This document shows positions 53,310 to 62,745 of a stretch of 64,000 nt of DNA, piece by piece (positions within the stretch are counted from its first letter, which is position 1; the number at the start of each line of letters is the position of its first letter). Source of the DNA: Roseomonas mucosa ATCC BAA-692 (GTDB lineage Bacteria; Pseudomonadota; Alphaproteobacteria; Acetobacterales; Acetobacteraceae); NCBI RefSeq assembly GCF_000622225.1, contig NZ_JHWD01000001.1, forward strand, positions 124,001 to 188,000, in the 5' to 3' direction. The translations under genes were made by a program, and so were the position numbers. A model generated the notes under the pieces. It was not told the DNA's origin. It did not search any database and worked only from the letters and a program-made list of their open reading frames with translations.

Positions 53310-53753
53310 ATGTCGGGCGGAACGCAGGACATTCCCCTGCTGGATGACCAGCTCTGCTTTGCCCTCTATTCGGCAATGAATGCGCTCGGCCGCGCCTATG
53401 CCCCGTTGCTGGAGCCGCTCGGGCTCACCTACCCGCAGTACCTGGCCATGCTGGTGCTCTGGGAAAAGGACGGCCTGTCGGTGAAGGAACTGGGGCGGCG
53501 GCTGTTCCTGGACTCCGGCACCCTCACGCCGCTGCTGAAGCGGCTGGAGGTGGCCGGGCTGGTGGGGCGGATGCGCGATCCGTCGGACGAGCGCATGGTC
53601 CGCATCCGTCTGACCGAGGCAGGCCGGTCCCTGCGGGAGAAGGCGCGGGAGATCCCCTACCGCCTGGCCTGCGCGATCGACCGTTCCCCTGCCGAGATCG
53701 GCGGGCTGCGCGACGACCTGGTTCGCCTGCGCGATGCCTTGCGGGCGGCCTGA
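53310..53753 (+). CDS. ohrR: MarR-family organic peroxide sensor OhrR
   Basis: A 147-residue winged-helix repressor. The peroxide-sensing cysteine is C16 in DDQLCFALYSAMNALGRAY, the position conserved in OhrR. The DNA-binding part is LSVKELGRRLFLDSGTLTPL with the wing DPSDERMVRIRLTEAGR. Oxidation of this Cys by organic hydroperoxides releases DNA. It lies 69 bases before ohr on the same strand, the classic arrangement. ATG 53310 follows GGAGG. Confidence 0.94.
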   Translation: MSGGTQDIPLLDDQLCFALYSAMNALGRAYAPLLEPLGLTYPQYLAMLVLWEKDGLSVKELGRRLFLDSGTLTPLLKRLEVAGLVGRMRDPSDERMVRIRLTEAGRSLREKAREIPYRLACAIDRSPAEIGGLRDDLVRLRDALRAA

Positions 53754-53822
53754 CCATTTTCCCGCACACGGTTCCATGACCGCCGGCCCCGCGAAGGGCG
53801 TTGCGGCGACGAGGAGAAGAGA

Positions 53823-54248
53823 ATGAGCGTCGACGTCAAGTACCGCACCACCGCCTCCGCCACCGGGGGCCGCGACGGCCGCGCCGCCACCGAGGACGGC
53901 TCGCTGGACGTGAAGCTGAGCACGCCCAAGGAACTGGGCGGCGCCGGCGGTGAGGGCAACAACCCCGAGCAGCTTTTCGCCGCGGGCTATTCCGCCTGTT
54001 TCCTGGGCGCCATGAAGGCGGTCAGCGGCAAGGTGGGCGTGCGCGTGCCCAACGATGCGAAGGTCACCGCCACGGTCGGCATCGGCCCGCGTTCCGAGGG
54101 CGGCTTCGGCATCACCGCCGACCTGAAGATCTCCCTGCCGGGCGTCGAGCACGCCAAGGCCGAGGAGCTGGTGCAGGCCGCGCACCAGATCTGCCCCTAT
54201 TCCAACGCCACGCGCAACAACGTGGATGTCGGGTTGACGGTGGTCTGA
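53823..54248 (+). CDS. ohr: organic hydroperoxide reductase Ohr/OsmC family
   Basis: A 141-residue thiol peroxidase that reduces organic and fatty-acid hydroperoxides. The two catalytic cysteines lie in [15 protein letters not shown] and [14 protein letters not shown]. The N-terminal [20 protein letters not shown] and PKELGG fit Ohr rather than OsmC. ATG 53823 follows GAGGAGAAGAG. Expected to be derepressed by the adjacent OhrR. Confidence 0.95.
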   Translation: MSVDVKYRTTASATGGRDGRAATEDGSLDVKLSTPKELGGAGGEGNNPEQLFAAGYSACFLGAMKAVSGKVGVRVPNDAKVTATVGIGPRSEGGFGITADLKISLPGVEHAKAEELVQAAHQICPYSNATRNNVDVGLTVV

Positions 54249-54383
54249 AGACCCGGCGCGGGGGAGGGGTGGTGCATCGCGGCACCGCTTCCCCGCCATC
54301 GGCGCGCGGCCGGTGTCATCCCGGCACAATCCTGGTTGGGGCCGCTTGTCCCTGCGCGATGCGCCGGGGCATGGTGCGCCCGT

Positions 54384-54857
54384 ATGGCGCCTGCTTCATC
54401 CCTCGACATCCTGCTGCCTGACCTCGCCGCCACCGAGGCACTCGCGGCGCGGCTGGCCCGGCTGGCCCGGCCCGGCGACGCCATCCTGCTGGACGGTCCC
54501 CTGGGGGCGGGGAAATCCGCCCTGGCGCGGGCCTTCCTGCGGGCGGCGGCCTGCGATCCCGGGCTGGAAGTGCCTTCGCCCACCTTCACCCTGGTGCAGG
54601 GCTACGAGTTGCCGGACGCTGCATCCTTCCGCATGGCCCATCACTTCGACCTCTACCGTCTCGGCGGGGCGGATGAGGTGGCGGAGCTGGGCTGGGAAGA
54701 GGCGCGCGACGGGGTGGTGCTGGTGGAATGGCCGGATCGGCTGGAGGATCTGGCGCCGGAGGATGCGCTGCGCATCCGCCTGACGCCGCTGGAGGGCGAG
54801 GCGCGGCGGGCCACGCTGCGGGGCTGGCCCGGACGAATCGAAAGACTTTCCCCATGA
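54384..54857 (+). CDS. tsaE: tRNA threonylcarbamoyladenosine ATPase TsaE
   Basis: A 157-residue P-loop ATPase needed with TsaB/TsaD to make t6A37 in ANN-decoding tRNAs. Walker A is LDGPLGAGKSALARAFL. SPTFTLVQGYELPD and HHFDLYRLGGADEVAELGWE are family motifs, followed by VLVEWPDRLEDL. I chose ATG 54384; ATG 54336 lies further upstream in a GC-rich frame. Its stop overlaps the amgK start by four bases (ATGA), a common alphaproteobacterial arrangement. Confidence 0.92.
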   Translation: MAPASSLDILLPDLAATEALAARLARLARPGDAILLDGPLGAGKSALARAFLRAAACDPGLEVPSPTFTLVQGYELPDAASFRMAHHFDLYRLGGADEVAELGWEEARDGVVLVEWPDRLEDLAPEDALRIRLTPLEGEARRATLRGWPGRIERLSP

Positions 54858-55915
54858 CCATGGATGCCCTGAACGCCGCCGCCCCGGATACCGATGTCCC
54901 GGCTGCCGCTGCCCCGGTCGGCCCGGCCCCCGGCTTCCCGGCCATCGACGCCTTCCTGGCCGCGAGCGGATTCGCCGGCGCGGCGCGCGAACCCCTGCCG
55001 GGCGATGCCGGGCGGCGGCGCTATATCCGCCTGCGCGGCGGGCCCGCGCCGGTCTTGCTGATGGACTGCTCCGCCGAGCCGGAGGTGGACCTGCATCCCT
55101 TCCTGCGGATGCAGGTGCCTCTGGCCGGGGCCGGGCTTTCCGTGCCACGCATCCTGGCGCGCGACGAGGCCGCCGGGCTGCTGCTGGTGGAGGACCTGGG
55201 CGAGCGCACCCATGCCGACCTGCTGGATGCCGGCGCCGCCCCGGCGCCGCTCTATGCCGCGGCAGGCGAGGCGCTGGCCGCGCTGCATGCGGTGCCGCCG
55301 CCGCCGGGCCTGCCGGCCTGGGACGGCGCGGCGATGGCCCGGGCGGCGGCGGGCACCTTCCTGGACTGGTGGTGGCCCGCGGCGCTGGGCGAGGCGCCCT
55401 CCGAGGCGCAGCGCGAGGGGTTCCGGCGCGCCGTTTGCGACACGATCGATCCTTTCGCCGGCACGCGCGGCATCGTGCACCGCGACTATTTTCCGGCGAA
55501 CCTGACCACGGTGCCGGGGCGGGAGGGCGTGCGCGCCGTGGGCATCCTGGATTTCCAGGACGCGGCGCTGGGCCACCCGGCCTATGACCTGCTGAGCCTG
55601 GTGGAGGACGCCCGGCGCGACGTGGCGCCGGAGGCCCGCGTGGCCGCCATCGCCGCCTATCGCCAAGTGCGGGACGTGCCGGACCTGGAGGCTGCCATGG
55701 CCGCCCATGGCGCGGTGCGGCACCTGCGCGTCGCCGCGCTCTGGGTACGGCTGGCGCGCCGCGACGGCAAGCCGCGCTACCTCGCCCATGGGCCGCGTTG
55801 CTGGCGGCTGCTGGCGGCGTCGCTGGCGCAACCGGCGGCCCGGCCGCTCGCTTCCTTCCTGGATGCGCATGTGCCATTGGCGAAGCGGATGAACCCGCCC
55901 CCGAGGGGCTCGTGA
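54854..55915 (+). CDS. amgK: N-acetylmuramate/N-acetylglucosamine kinase, APH fold
   Basis: Phosphorylates C1 of MurNAc/GlcNAc from recycled wall fragments, feeding UDP-MurNAc synthesis past MurA (the fosfomycin target). The 353-residue protein has the aminoglycoside-phosphotransferase fold. RRRYIRLRGGPAPVLLMDCS is the nucleotide lobe, GIVHRDYFPANLTTV the catalytic H-x-D-x4-N, and VGILDFQDAALGHPAYDLLS the metal-binding Asp loop. ATG 54854 is coupled to tsaE and murU follows 13 bases later, which fixes the role. The first 35 residues are Ala/Pro-rich. Confidence 0.88.
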   Translation: MTMDALNAAAPDTDVPAAAAPVGPAPGFPAIDAFLAASGFAGAAREPLPGDAGRRRYIRLRGGPAPVLLMDCSAEPEVDLHPFLRMQVPLAGAGLSVPRILARDEAAGLLLVEDLGERTHADLLDAGAAPAPLYAAAGEALAALHAVPPPPGLPAWDGAAMARAAAGTFLDWWWPAALGEAPSEAQREGFRRAVCDTIDPFAGTRGIVHRDYFPANLTTVPGREGVRAVGILDFQDAALGHPAYDLLSLVEDARRDVAPEARVAAIAAYRQVRDVPDLEAAMAAHGAVRHLRVAALWVRLARRDGKPRYLAHGPRCWRLLAASLAQPAARPLASFLDAHVPLAKRMNPPPRGS

Positions 55916-55928
55916 AGGGATTGGCCGC

Positions 55929-56759
55929 GTGAGCGAACCGAACGACGCCTCCGCAACCCGTCCGGCCGCCCCGGCCCCCCAGAAGGCAGCCCCGCAGGAG
56001 CCCCCCCTGCCAAACCTCACCCTGCCGGCGCCGGGTGTCAGCCCGCGCACCGGGATGGTGCTGGCCGCCGGGCTTGGCACGCGGATGCGGCCGCTGACGG
56101 AGACCACGCCGAAGCCGCTGCTGCGGCTGCAGGGGGAAAGCCTGCTGGACCATATCCTCGACCAGCTGGACGCGGCCGGGATCGGGCGCGTGGTGGTGAA
56201 CGCGCACCATCTGGCGCCGCAGGTCGAGGCCGCCTGCGCCACCCGGAACAGGCCCGCCTGCGAGGTGATCGTGGAGCCGGAGCTGCTGGAGACCGGCGGC
56301 GGCATCCGCAATGCCCTGCCGAAGCTGGGGCCCGATCCCTTCGTGGCGGTGAACGGGGATTCCTACTGGCTGAACGGGCCGGTGCCGGCGCTGCGGCGGC
56401 TCTTCGCGGCCTTCGATCCGGAGGCCATGGACGTGCTGCTGCTGGTCGCGCGCGCCGCCACGGTGGAGGGCGATGTCGGGCGCGGCGATTTCGCGCTGGA
56501 CCCGCTGGGGCGCATCCGACGGCCGAAGGAGCGGGAGGTGGTGCCCTATACCTATGCCGGGGTGCAGGTGCTGCACCCCCGCCTCTTCGATGGCGCGCCG
56601 GAAGGGGCCTGGTCCATGAACCGCCTCTACGACAAGGCGATCGCGGCGGGGCGCGCCTTCGCCCTGGTGCATGACGGGGTGTGGTTCCATCTCTCCACCC
56701 CCGAAGACCTGGAACAGGCCGAACATCGCCTCCAACGCGGGCTGGTACGCTTCTTCTGA
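55929..56759 (+). CDS. murU: N-acetylmuramate-1-phosphate uridylyltransferase
   Basis: Makes UDP-MurNAc from MurNAc-1-phosphate and UTP, the next step after AmgK. A 276-residue nucleotidyltransferase: GMVLAAGLGTRMRPLTETTP with KPLL is the NTP-binding motif, followed by ETGGGIRNALPKLGPDPFVA and NGDSYW. The first 38 residues are a Pro/Ala-rich extension. Start GTG 55929. The amgK-murU pair, with tsaE, forms a single transcription unit. Confidence 0.9.
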   Translation: MSEPNDASATRPAAPAPQKAAPQEPPLPNLTLPAPGVSPRTGMVLAAGLGTRMRPLTETTPKPLLRLQGESLLDHILDQLDAAGIGRVVVNAHHLAPQVEAACATRNRPACEVIVEPELLETGGGIRNALPKLGPDPFVAVNGDSYWLNGPVPALRRLFAAFDPEAMDVLLLVARAATVEGDVGRGDFALDPLGRIRRPKEREVVPYTYAGVQVLHPRLFDGAPEGAWSMNRLYDKAIAAGRAFALVHDGVWFHLSTPEDLEQAEHRLQRGLVRFF

Positions 56760-56873
56760 GGGCACGTGTCCGCTGGCCGGGTGGTGGCCCGGCCAATGTG
56801 AGCGGGGACGGGGATTGATCGCCGCGCGGTGGCAGGGGAAGACTAGCGCCGCCGCACGGACCCCAAGGTGCCC

Positions 56874-58862
56874 ATGAGCCTTCCTCCCTTCTCCCGCCGT
56901 TCCCTGCTGCTGGCGGGAGCCGCCACGGTGGCCGCCCCGGCGGCGATCGCTCCCGGGGCCCTGGCCCAGACCAGTGCTGGCACCACCGGCACGGTGACGG
57001 AGCCGACGCGGATCAGGCTGCGCCTGCTGGAAACCACCGACCTGCATGTGAACGTCTATCCCTATGACTACTACCGGGACCGGACGGACGACACGGTGGG
57101 CCTGGCCAAGACGGCGACGCTGATCGCGGCGGCCCGGGCCGAGGCGAGGAACAGCCTGCTCTTCGACAATGGCGACGTGATCCAGGGCAGCCCGATGGGC
57201 GACTACATGGCCTATAGCCACGGGCTGAAGCCGGGGCAGGTGCATCCGATCATCGCCGCGATGAACAGGCTGGACTATCTCTGCGGCACGCTGGGCAACC
57301 ACGAGTTCAACTACGGGCTGGACTATCTGGGCACCTCGCTGGCGGGGCAGAACTTTCCCAGCGTCTGCGCCAACGTGTTCAAGGCCGATGGTTCGCCGCT
57401 GGTCGCCCCCACCCGCGTCTTCGAGCGCGAGATGGTGGACGAGAAGGGGGGGCGGCGCCTGCTGCGGATCGGCGTGATCGGCTTCGTGCCGCCGCAGATC
57501 ACGCAATGGGACAAGGCCAACCTCGACGGCAAGGCGACCACGCTCGACATCGTGGACGCGGCGGTGCGCTACGTGCCGGAGCTGCGGCGGCAATGCGACC
57601 TGCTGGTGGCGCTGTGCCATTCCGGCATCGCCGGCGGCGACCACCAGAAGGGCGACGAGAACGCGGCGCTGCACCTGGCGAAGGTGCCGGGCATCGACGC
57701 GATCCTCACCGGGCACCAGCACCTCGTCTTCCCCGGCAAGGACTTCGCCAACATCGACGGCGTGGATGCCGCGCGCGGCACGCTGCACGGCGTGCCGGCG
57801 GTGATGGCGGGCTTCTGGGGCAGCCATCTGGGCGTGATCGACCTGGAGCTCGAAGGGCGGAACGGCGTCTGGAAGGTGGCGGACTTCAAGGTCGAGGCGC
57901 GGCCGATCTACGAGCGCAAGCCGGACCGCAGCATCGTGGCCCTGACCACGGCGGCGCCTGTGGTGCTGGAGGCGGCGAAGGCGGAGCACGAGGCGACGCT
58001 CGCCTATGTGCGCCAGCCGGTGGGCGAGACCAAGGCGCCGATCAACAGCTACTGGGCGCTGGTGGCCGACGATCCCTCGGTGCAGATCGTGAGCAACGCG
58101 CAGACCTGGTACATCCGCGGTATCGCCGCCGGGTCGGGGCTGGACAAGCTGCCGCTGCTCTCCGCCGCGGCGCCCTTCAAGGCGGGCGGGCGCTCGGGGC
58201 CGGACTACTACACCGACGTGAAGCCGGGGCCGCTCGCCATCAAGGACATGGCGGATATCTACCTCTATCCGAACACCGTGCGCGTGGTGAAGGTCACCGG
58301 CGCGCAGGTGCGGGAATGGCTGGAGCGTTCGGCGGGCATCTTCAACCGGATCGACCCGTCCTCGACGGCCGAGCAGGAGCTGATCAACGCGAAGTTCCCA
58401 TCCTACAACTTCGATGTGATCGACGGCGTGACCTATCGCATCGATGTGACGCAGGAATCACGCTACGACAACGACGGGAAGCTGGTGGCGCCCGGCGCGC
58501 ACCGCATCCGGGACCTGCGCTTCGACGGCCAGCCGGTGGACGAGACGGCCGAGTTCCTGGTCGCCACCAACAACTATCGCGCCGGGGGCGGCGGAAACTT
58601 CCCCGGGGCGGACGGCAAGACCATCGTGCTCGACGCGCCGGACCTGAACCGCGACGTGATCGTGCGCTATATCGTCGAGCAGAAGAGCGTGGACCCGAAG
58701 GCCGACGGAAACTGGTCCATCGTGCCGCTGCCGGCGAATGCCGTGGTCTCCTACGTCACCTCCCCGGCGGCGGCCAAGGTCGCGCTGCCGGCGGGGCTGA
58801 AGGCGGAGCCGCTGGGCGATGCACCGGGCGGCTTCGCGAAGTTCCGGGTCTCCTTCGGCTGA
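56874..58862 (+). CDS. 2',3'-cyclic-nucleotide 2'-phosphodiesterase/3'-nucleotidase (CpdB-like)
   Basis: A 662-residue exported enzyme that opens 2',3'-cyclic nucleotides and removes 3'-phosphates, giving nucleosides. A twin-arginine leader (FSRRSLLLAGAATVAAPAAI) is followed by the metallophosphoesterase domain: ETTDLHVNVYPYDYY, LFDNGDVIQGSPMGDY, TLGNHEFNYGLDYL, ILTGHQHLVFPGKDF. A C-terminal 5'-nucleotidase domain has ADIYLYPNTVRVVKVTGAQV. I chose ATG 56874 (AAGG six bases upstream) over GTG 56868. It lies 134 bases before the nucleoside importer, consistent with a scavenging role in the periplasm. Confidence 0.9.
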   Translation: MSLPPFSRRSLLLAGAATVAAPAAIAPGALAQTSAGTTGTVTEPTRIRLRLLETTDLHVNVYPYDYYRDRTDDTVGLAKTATLIAAARAEARNSLLFDNGDVIQGSPMGDYMAYSHGLKPGQVHPIIAAMNRLDYLCGTLGNHEFNYGLDYLGTSLAGQNFPSVCANVFKADGSPLVAPTRVFEREMVDEKGGRRLLRIGVIGFVPPQITQWDKANLDGKATTLDIVDAAVRYVPELRRQCDLLVALCHSGIAGGDHQKGDENAALHLAKVPGIDAILTGHQHLVFPGKDFANIDGVDAARGTLHGVPAVMAGFWGSHLGVIDLELEGRNGVWKVADFKVEARPIYERKPDRSIVALTTAAPVVLEAAKAEHEATLAYVRQPVGETKAPINSYWALVADDPSVQIVSNAQTWYIRGIAAGSGLDKLPLLSAAAPFKAGGRSGPDYYTDVKPGPLAIKDMADIYLYPNTVRVVKVTGAQVREWLERSAGIFNRIDPSSTAEQELINAKFPSYNFDVIDGVTYRIDVTQESRYDNDGKLVAPGAHRIRDLRFDGQPVDETAEFLVATNNYRAGGGGNFPGADGKTIVLDAPDLNRDVIVRYIVEQKSVDPKADGNWSIVPLPANAVVSYVTSPAAAKVALPAGLKAEPLGDAPGGFAKFRVSFG

Positions 58863-58996
58863 GCGCCCTTTCGCCTGGACGCGGCGGCCCGGACGCGGTG
58901 CCCGCCGCCACCGCGGGGACGGGGGGCGCCCGGCCCTCGCGCCCCGGCCATGTCCTGTTTCCCATGAACCCGCCCGAACGAGCGAGGACCCTGCCC

Positions 58997-60001
58997 ATGC
59001 GACGCCTGCTGCTGAGCGCGCTCTGCGCCCTTCCCGTGATGGCCGCGCTTCCCGTGCTGGCGCTGGCCGAGGAGATCAAGCCCGCCATCGTCTTCGACAT
59101 GGGCGGCAAGTTCGACAAGTCGTTCAATGAATCCGTCCATAACGGCGCCCAGGCCTTCACCAAGGAGACGGGCATCGAGGTGCGGGAGTTCGAGCCGCAG
59201 AACGACACGCAGCGGGAGCAGGCGCTGCGCAACCTGGCGCGCCGCGGCCAGACGCCGATCGTGGCGGTGGGCTTCAACCAGGCGAGCGCGCTCAAGACCG
59301 TCTCGGCCGAGTTCCCGAAGCTGCATTTCGTGATCCTCGACACGGTGGTCGAGGCGCCGAACGTGCAGTCGATCGTCTTCCGCGAGGAGCAGGGTTCCTA
59401 CCTCGCCGGCATGCTGGCGGCGCTGCGCTCGGGCACCGGCAAGGTCGGCTTCGTCGGCGGCATGGACGTGCCGCTGATCCGGAAGTTCGCCTGCGGCTAT
59501 GGGCAGGGCGCCCGGGCGGCGAACCCGAAGGCCGAGGTGTTCCAGAACATGACCGGCTCCACGCCCACCGCCTGGAACGACCCGGTGCGCGGCGCGGAAC
59601 TCACGCGCTCGCAGATCGAGCGCGGCGCGGACGTAATCTTCCAGGCCGCCGGCGCCACCGGCCTCGGCGTGCTGCAGGCCGCCGCGGATGCGGGCAAGTA
59701 CGGCATCGGCGTGGATTCCAACCAGAACCACCTGCATCCGGGCCATGTGCTGACCAGCATGGTCAAGCGCCTCGACGTCGCGGTGCAGAAGGCCTTTCAG
59801 GAGGCGCGTGAGGGCCGCTTCAAGCCCGGCACGCGCGTGCTGGGGCTGGAGGATGACGGCATCTCGCTCGCCTTCGACGACAACAACGCGAAGATCGTCA
59901 CCGCCGAGATGCGCGCGAAGGTGGACCAGGCGCGGCAGGACATCGTGGCCGGCAAGATCAAGGTCCATGACTACATGACCGACAATTCGTGCCCGAACTG
60001 A
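58997..60001 (+). CDS. BMP-family nucleoside ABC transporter substrate-binding protein
   Basis: A 334-residue periplasmic receptor of the BMP/PnrA family, which binds purine or pyrimidine nucleosides. The signal peptide MRRLLLSALCALPVMAALPV is followed by PAIVFDMGGKFDKSFNESVH (family start motif). VGFVGGMDVPLIRKFACGYG and GATGLGVLQAAADAGKYGIG with VDSNQNHL then follow. ATG 58997 has GAGGA upstream. It overlaps the ATPase gene by 13 bases, and cytidine deaminase lies at the end of the operon, which supports nucleosides as ligands. Confidence 0.9.
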   Translation: MRRLLLSALCALPVMAALPVLALAEEIKPAIVFDMGGKFDKSFNESVHNGAQAFTKETGIEVREFEPQNDTQREQALRNLARRGQTPIVAVGFNQASALKTVSAEFPKLHFVILDTVVEAPNVQSIVFREEQGSYLAGMLAALRSGTGKVGFVGGMDVPLIRKFACGYGQGARAANPKAEVFQNMTGSTPTAWNDPVRGAELTRSQIERGADVIFQAAGATGLGVLQAAADAGKYGIGVDSNQNHLHPGHVLTSMVKRLDVAVQKAFQEAREGRFKPGTRVLGLEDDGISLAFDDNNAKIVTAEMRAKVDQARQDIVAGKIKVHDYMTDNSCPN

Positions 60002-61632
60002 GCGGGGACCGCCCCGGGACGATGGCCGGGGCCGCGCCCGGGAGAGTCTCCGGGGGAATTTCCAGGAGAATTCCTGGGGCGCCCGCCATCGAGCTGGTGG
60101 CGATCAGCAAGCGCTTTGGCGCGGTGCAGGCGAACCGGGCGGTGGACCTCACTGTCCACCGCGGCGAGATCCACGGCATCATCGGCGAGAACGGGGCCGG
60201 GAAATCGACGCTGATGTCGATCCTGAACGGCTTCTACACCGCCGATTCCGGCCACATCCTGGTCGGCGGGCGGGAGGTGCGGATCGCCACCAGCGCCGAT
60301 GCCATCGCCCTCGGCATCGAGATGGTGCACCAGCACTTCATGCTGGTGGAGAGCTTCACCGTGCTGGAGAACGTCATGCTCGGCGCCGAGGGCGGCGCCC
60401 TGCTGGCGAAGGGTCGGGCCAGGGCGCGGGCGGAGCTGGGGCGGCTCGCCACGGAATACGGGCTCTCGGTCGATCCGGACGCGCTGGTCGGCGATCTGCC
60501 GGTGGGGGCGCAGCAGCGGGTGGAGATCCTCAAGGCGCTGTACCGTGGCGCCGAGGTGCTGATCCTCGACGAGCCGACCGGCGTGCTGACGCCGCAGGAG
60601 GCGGACGACCTGTTCCGCGTGCTCCGTGCGCTGCGGAGCCAGGGCAAGACGGTGCTGCTGATCACCCACAAGCTGCGCGAGATCATGGCGGTCACCGACC
60701 GCGTCTCGGTGATGCGGGCTGGGGAGATGGTGGCGCACCGGACCACGGCAGAGACCTCGGTGGAGGAGCTGGGCGAGCTGATGATCGGGCGCCGGCTGCG
60801 GCGCGACCGTTCCAAGCCGCCGGCGCGGCCGGGGCCGCTGCTGCTGGAGGTCGAGGGGCTGGGCCTGCGCGATGCCGCCGGGGTGGAGCGCCTCGCCGAT
60901 GTCAGCTTCGCCCTGCGTGGCGGCGAGATCCTCGGCGTCGCGGGGGTGGCGGGCAACGGGCAGAGCGAGCTGCTGGAGGTGCTGGCCGGGATGCGTGTGC
61001 CGGGCTCGGGGCGCATTCGGCTGCGGGGAAAGGACATCTTTCCCGGCGCGATGCCCGGCCCGGCGGAGATGCGCCGCCGCCGCGTGGCGCATGTGCCGGA
61101 GGACCGGCTGAAGACCGGGCTGGTGCGCAGCTTTCCGGCGATGGATTCCGCGATCCTGGGCTATGAGCACGATCCCGCCTGGCGCCGCGCCGGGCTGCTG
61201 GACCCGGCGCGGATCGAGGCCCATGCGGAGCGGCTGATGCGCGAGCACGACGTGCGGCCGGTGGCGCCGCGGCTGCGTTCCGCGCTCTTTTCCGGCGGCA
61301 ACCAGCAGAAGCTGATCATGGGGCGCGAGATCGGGCGCGACCCGGAGCTGATCCTGGTCGGGCAGCCGACGCGCGGGGTGGATATCGGCGGCATCGACGC
61401 GATCCACGCGCGGCTGCTGGCGGCGCGGGCGGCGGGCAAGGCGGTGCTGCTGGTCTCGGTGGAGCTGGACGAGGTCCTGCGCCTGTCGGACCGCATCCTG
61501 GTGATGTGCGGCGGGCGGGTGATGGGCGAGCTGCCGGCGGCGGAAGCCGACGAGGCGGTGCTCGGCCTGATGATGGCGGGCGCCGCGCGCGGGGACGGCG
61601 CGCGGGGCATGGGGACCGGAGGAACGGCATGA
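59989..61632 (+). CDS. nucleoside ABC transporter ATP-binding protein, tandem ATPase
   Basis: A 547-residue fusion of two ABC ATPases (RbsA/NupA type). First domain: GIIGENGAGKSTLMSILNGF, PVGAQQRVEILKALYRGAEV, LILDEPTGVLTPQEADDLF. Second: LGVAGVAGNGQSELLEVL, with a degenerate P-loop normal for this class, and FSGGNQQKLIMGREIGRD followed by PTRGVD. The start is GTG 59989, inside the previous gene; ATG 60022 is an alternative. Its stop overlaps the next permease start by four bases. Confidence 0.9.
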   Translation: MPELSGDRPGTMAGAAPGRVSGGISRRIPGAPAIELVAISKRFGAVQANRAVDLTVHRGEIHGIIGENGAGKSTLMSILNGFYTADSGHILVGGREVRIATSADAIALGIEMVHQHFMLVESFTVLENVMLGAEGGALLAKGRARARAELGRLATEYGLSVDPDALVGDLPVGAQQRVEILKALYRGAEVLILDEPTGVLTPQEADDLFRVLRALRSQGKTVLLITHKLREIMAVTDRVSVMRAGEMVAHRTTAETSVEELGELMIGRRLRRDRSKPPARPGPLLLEVEGLGLRDAAGVERLADVSFALRGGEILGVAGVAGNGQSELLEVLAGMRVPGSGRIRLRGKDIFPGAMPGPAEMRRRRVAHVPEDRLKTGLVRSFPAMDSAILGYEHDPAWRRAGLLDPARIEAHAERLMREHDVRPVAPRLRSALFSGGNQQKLIMGREIGRDPELILVGQPTRGVDIGGIDAIHARLLAARAAGKAVLLVSVELDEVLRLSDRILVMCGGRVMGELPAAEADEAVLGLMMAGAARGDGARGMGTGGTA

Positions 61633-62732
61633 GCGGAGGCACGGCGGCGGAACTGCCGCGCTGGGCGGATCTGGTGCTGCTGCCGCTGGTGAACCTGTTC
61701 CTGGCGCTGCTGGTGACGGCGGGGGTAATCCTGGCGGTGGGGCAGCCACCGCTGGAGGCACTGCGGGCGCTGGTGCTGGGCAGCCTCGGCTCCTTCGACG
61801 CGCTGGGCTACACGCTCTACTACACGACCGACATGGTCTTCGCCGGGCTGGCGGTGGCGCTGGCCTTCCAGTGCGGGCTGTTCAACATCGGGGGCGAGGG
61901 GCAGGCCTATATCGCCGGGCTGGGCGTGTCGCTGGCGGCGCTGAACCTGGAATTCCTGCCCACGCCGCTGCTGGTCCCCGTGGCGATCCTGGCGGGCACG
62001 GCCTTCGGGGGCGCCTGGGGCGCGGTGCCGGGCTGGCTGCAGGCCTATCGCGGCAGCCACATCGTTATCACCACCATCATGTTCAACTTCCTGGCCGCCT
62101 CGCTGATGGTCTACCTGATCGTGGACGTGCTGATCGCGCCTGGTTCCATGGCGCCGGAAACGCGCGAGTTCACCCAGGCGGCCTGGCTTCCCAAGCTGGG
62201 CTTCCTCGGCTTCTCGCCCGACGTGCCGGTGAACCTCGCCCTGCCGCTGGCGGCGCTCTGCGCGCTGGCGGTCTGGCTGCTGGTCTGGCGCACCCCCTGG
62301 GGCTACGGCGTGCGGGTCTCGGGCGTCAGCCCCGCCGTGGCCGCCTATGCGGGCATCGATGCCCGGCGGCAGATCGTGCTGGTCATGGCGCTGTCCGGCG
62401 CGCTGGCCTCGGGCGTCGCGGTGAACGAGCTGCTGGGGGCGCAGCACAAGCTGCTGATCGGCTTCACCGGCGGCTACGGCTTCACCGGCATCGCGGTGGC
62501 GCTGATGGGGCGCAACCATCCCTTCGGCGTGGTGCTGGCGGCGCTGCTCTTCGGCGCGCTGACCCAGGGCGGGGCGGAGCTGGCCTTCGAGATGCCGGAG
62601 GTGCCGGCGCAGATGGTGATCATGATCCAGGGCCTCGTGATCCTCTTCACCGGGGCGCTGGGCAACCTGTTCCGCCCGGCCCTGGCGCGTCTGCTGGCGC
62701 CGCGCGCGGCCCTTCCGGCGGAGCGCGCCTGA
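61629..62732 (+). CDS. nucleoside ABC transporter permease 1
   Basis: A 367-residue inner-membrane permease of the NupP/YufP (BPD_transp_2) family with eight to ten hydrophobic segments. ALAFQCGLFNIGGEGQAYIA is the family signature, and VAAYAGIDARRQIVLVMALS and TGGYGFTGIAVALMGRNHPF are also typical. ATG 61629 overlaps the ATPase stop (ATGA). It pairs with the second permease that starts 13 bases after its stop. Confidence 0.92.
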   Translation: MSGGTAAELPRWADLVLLPLVNLFLALLVTAGVILAVGQPPLEALRALVLGSLGSFDALGYTLYYTTDMVFAGLAVALAFQCGLFNIGGEGQAYIAGLGVSLAALNLEFLPTPLLVPVAILAGTAFGGAWGAVPGWLQAYRGSHIVITTIMFNFLAASLMVYLIVDVLIAPGSMAPETREFTQAAWLPKLGFLGFSPDVPVNLALPLAALCALAVWLLVWRTPWGYGVRVSGVSPAVAAYAGIDARRQIVLVMALSGALASGVAVNELLGAQHKLLIGFTGGYGFTGIAVALMGRNHPFGVVLAALLFGALTQGGAELAFEMPEVPAQMVIMIQGLVILFTGALGNLFRPALARLLAPRAALPAERA

Positions 62733-62745
62733 TGGGGGAGCTCTG

